This document shows positions 30,594 to 32,131 of a stretch of 32,131 nt of DNA, piece by piece. The number at the start of each line of letters is the position of its first letter. The first letter of the stretch is position 1. Position numbers and translations under genes: made by a program. The notes beneath the pieces are model-generated. The model did no database searches. It had not been told where the DNA came from and worked only from the letters and a program-made list of their open reading frames with translations. Source of the DNA: Geobacteraceae bacterium (GTDB lineage: Bacteria > Desulfobacterota > Desulfuromonadia > Geobacterales > Geobacteraceae); contig JAMPXD010000016.1 in NCBI GenBank assembly GCA_023701365.1, positions 1-32,131 of the forward strand. The letters are read 5' to 3'.

Positions 30594-30655
30594 GGTTCAA
30601 GGTTCGAGGTTCAATGTTCAAGGTTTTCCAACTTCGAACGTTGAACGTTGAATGG
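30594..30655. repeat. Short GTTCAA/GTTCGA repeats between czcB and czcA
   Basis: The 76-bp gap between czcB and czcA is built of variants of GGTTCAA, GGTTCGA and TTGAACG in direct and inverted order (for example AACGTTGAACGTTGAA). It could fold in the mRNA and set the relative expression of pump and adaptor. Confidence 0.7.
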
Positions 30656-30658
30656 AAT

Positions 30659-31903
30659 TTAGTGGCCGTGCTCGCCGAGCTCTCCCTTCCTGAGCTCCGA
30701 TTTGAGAATAAAGCTACCCTTCACGGCATAGCGCTCCCCTTCCTTAATTCCGCTGGTCACCTCGACCATACCGCCGGAGGCGATACCGAGCTGAATCTCA
30801 CGTGGGGAAAACTCCTTCCCATCTTCGGTTGCAAAGAGGACCTTCCTCCCCTCCAGCTCCTGGATCGCCTCTTCGGGAACCGACAGGACCGGCGGGGCCG
30901 TGGCCGGGAGAGTCAGTTCCACGGTTGCGAACATCTCCGGCTTGAGCTTTCTGCCTGGATTCTGCACTTCCACCCTGGCCTTCACGGTGCGGGTCGCTTC
31001 GTCCACGATGTCGGCGATGTGGGTAATTCTTCCCCTGAATTTTGTATCCGCAAAGGCCCCCACTTTCACCAAGGCAGCCTGACCCTTGCTCACCTTCGCC
31101 AGGTCTTTTTCATTAATGTCCACCATTACCCACAAAGAAGAAAGGTCGGCGACAGTGTAGAGGCTTTTGGAAGGGTCGGCCAGTTCTCCGACAATGGCAT
31201 GCTTTTCGGTGACCACACCCGCGATCGGAGAGCGCACCGGCACCAGAATCCTTTTTTCGTCCAGGGCTGCCAGATCGCTCCTGGAGAGACCATAGAGGAG
31301 AAGCCTCTCTTCATCGGTATGCAGCTCGGTAAGCGTCGTCTGGTATTCAGTCTCCGCCTGGAGGATGTCTTTCCGGGCGGCGATCTTCTTCTCAACCAGG
31401 GTTTTCACCCTCTCCATGTTATTCCTGGCCAGGGTGAGCCGCGTTTTCGACTGGTGGTAGCGGCCCAGCGCCTCGCCAAGCTCCACGCTGTCGAGGCGGG
31501 CCAGCACCTGTCCCGTCCCGACACTGTCGCCGAGACTCGCTCCGACCGAGACAACCTTGCCTGATATCCGGGGTGAGACATGGGCGATCCGGTCGGCGTT
31601 CACCTCCACCTTGCCGGTGGCGCTGATCACCCCGCCTAGCTTCTTCTTTCCGGCTGTGGCGACTATCACGCCGCTCTTCTTCTGGGTTTCCGGGTCCATC
31701 TTCACGCTTGTGGCTTCTTCGTGCTCCCCGTGCTCCCCTTCTTTGGCCTCCTTACCTTCCTTTTCTTCCTTATGCGCACCGGCCTCTTTATGCTCGGCAT
31801 GCTCCTCACCCTTGCCGGTGGTCAGGTGGGTGAAACGGTAAACGAACGCGCCGCCCAGCACCAGGGCCAGAATGACGCCTATGATGATTCCCTTCTTTTT
31901 CAC
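30659..31903 (-). CDS. czcB: RND periplasmic adaptor subunit (CzcB-like)
   Basis: A 414-residue membrane fusion protein: N-terminal membrane anchor (KGIIIGVILALVLGGAFVYRF), a His/Glu/Lys-rich metal-binding stretch (about 32-66), a lipoyl-like domain (ISGKVVSVGASLGDSVGTGQVLARLDS), a long alpha-hairpin (about 140-205) and a beta-barrel (LWVMVDINEKDLAKVSKGQAALV). The start is GTG at 31903, overlapping the czcC stop as GTGA, with GGAGG before it. It links the czcA pump to the outer-membrane channel; the C-terminal EHGH may also bind metal. Confidence 0.95.
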   Translation of the reverse strand: MKKKGIIIGVILALVLGGAFVYRFTHLTTGKGEEHAEHKEAGAHKEEKEGKEAKEGEHGEHEEATSVKMDPETQKKSGVIVATAGKKKLGGVISATGKVEVNADRIAHVSPRISGKVVSVGASLGDSVGTGQVLARLDSVELGEALGRYHQSKTRLTLARNNMERVKTLVEKKIAARKDILQAETEYQTTLTELHTDEERLLLYGLSRSDLAALDEKRILVPVRSPIAGVVTEKHAIVGELADPSKSLYTVADLSSLWVMVDINEKDLAKVSKGQAALVKVGAFADTKFRGRITHIADIVDEATRTVKARVEVQNPGRKLKPEMFATVELTLPATAPPVLSVPEEAIQELEGRKVLFATEDGKEFSPREIQLGIASGGMVEVTSGIKEGERYAVKGSFILKSELRKGELGEHGH

Positions 31904-32131
31904 TTTTCACCTCCGGAAATTTCTAAACTTATATCGGCTCCCACCGCCGCTTCCAGCTTTGCCAGCGCCGTCTGCCGGTTGTAGAGGGCCGTTAGATAGC
32001 CGTCGTTGACCTCGAAGAACTTCTTCTGCTCCTCGATGACCGTGAGTATCCCCACCTCGCCGAGGCGGTACGCCTCCTGGACAAGCGCGAGGTTTTCCTC
32101 AAGTTGCGGGATAATATTCTTCGCATAAATC
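31900..32131 (-). CDS. czcC: Outer-membrane efflux channel CzcC, C-terminal part only
   Basis: The last 76 codons of a TolC-type channel, read from the window edge: KNIIPQLEENLALVQEAYRLGE, GILTVIEEQKKFFEVN and DGYLTALYNRQTALAKLEAAVGADISL. These are the second helical repeat and terminal segment of the OEP family. The gene continues beyond 32131. Its stop overlaps czcB by four bases. Confidence 0.93.
   Translation of the reverse strand, partial: IYAKNIIPQLEENLALVQEAYRLGEVGILTVIEEQKKFFEVNDGYLTALYNRQTALAKLEAAVGADISLEISGGEK

Noticed and set aside
28099-30651. An 850-codon plus-strand frame
   Set aside because: It lies antisense to czcA, which has full domain structure; the His/Asp/Gly-rich product is a GC-frame shadow. 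The long plus-strand frames at 21974-23776 (opposite feoB) and 24209-25645 (opposite the porin) are rejected for the same reason.
1-32131. tRNA, rRNA or prophage genes
   Set aside because: No cloverleaf, rRNA segment or phage structural gene was recognised by reading.

Overview
The window is high-GC chromosomal DNA. It carries several c-type cytochromes, a doubled FeoA plus FeoB iron locus, an HME-type RND metal pump and an REP-associated transposase. This mix fits a metal-reducing member of the Desulfuromonadota (Geobacter-like), but that is inference from gene content. Almost every gene is on the minus strand.

1-10,000: a complete type I-C CRISPR-Cas locus, read right to left: cas3 (TTG start), cas5c, cas8c (with a cas11c start and its own strong ribosome-binding site inside it), cas7c, a RhuM-family gene, cas4, cas1, cas2, an AT-rich leader and an array of 37-nt repeats that runs off the left edge. 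Two passengers sit inside the cassette. RhuM is in line and overlaps the start of cas4. A two-gene ribbon-helix-helix/RelE-ParE-type toxin-antitoxin pair lies on the opposite strand between cas4 and cas1. Between the cas promoter and cas3 is a degenerate CRISPR repeat. The 14 nt after it copy the promoter's own -10 region with one mismatch, at guide position 6, a position type I complexes do not read. This looks like a crRNA-like autorepressor RNA built into the cas 5' leader and is the main discovery candidate.

10,000-11,200: an REP-associated tyrosine transposase gene with REP palindromes around it, inside its reading frame, and supplying its stop codon.

11,200-14,250: a yybP-ykoY-type manganese riboswitch with a textbook promoter and terminator, then htpX, a TerC-family gene and a P460-type cytochrome, closed by an intrinsic terminator. 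A small cytochrome c gene lies upstream.

14,600-18,050: an NmrA-like reductase and a MarR regulator, each with the same GTTCG-N4-CGAAC operator in its promoter; mtgA, probably with a CTG start; and a hemolysin III family protein on the plus strand.

18,100-20,450: a lipoprotein, FtsX-like permease and ATPase operon (MacB/LolCDE type) with a 7-bp tandem repeat before the ATPase gene.

20,780-26,460: a cysteine-rich exported protein, then an iron locus. Two Fur-box promoters of matching layout drive (i) a 40-residue Cys protein and a Cys-bearing DUF2325 protein and (ii) an outer-membrane porin, two FeoA proteins, FeoB and a 42-residue FeoB-associated Cys-rich protein.

26,500-32,131: a dispersed repeat also present near 17,050, a lipoprotein, and the end of a czcCBA metal-efflux operon with czcC cut by the window edge.
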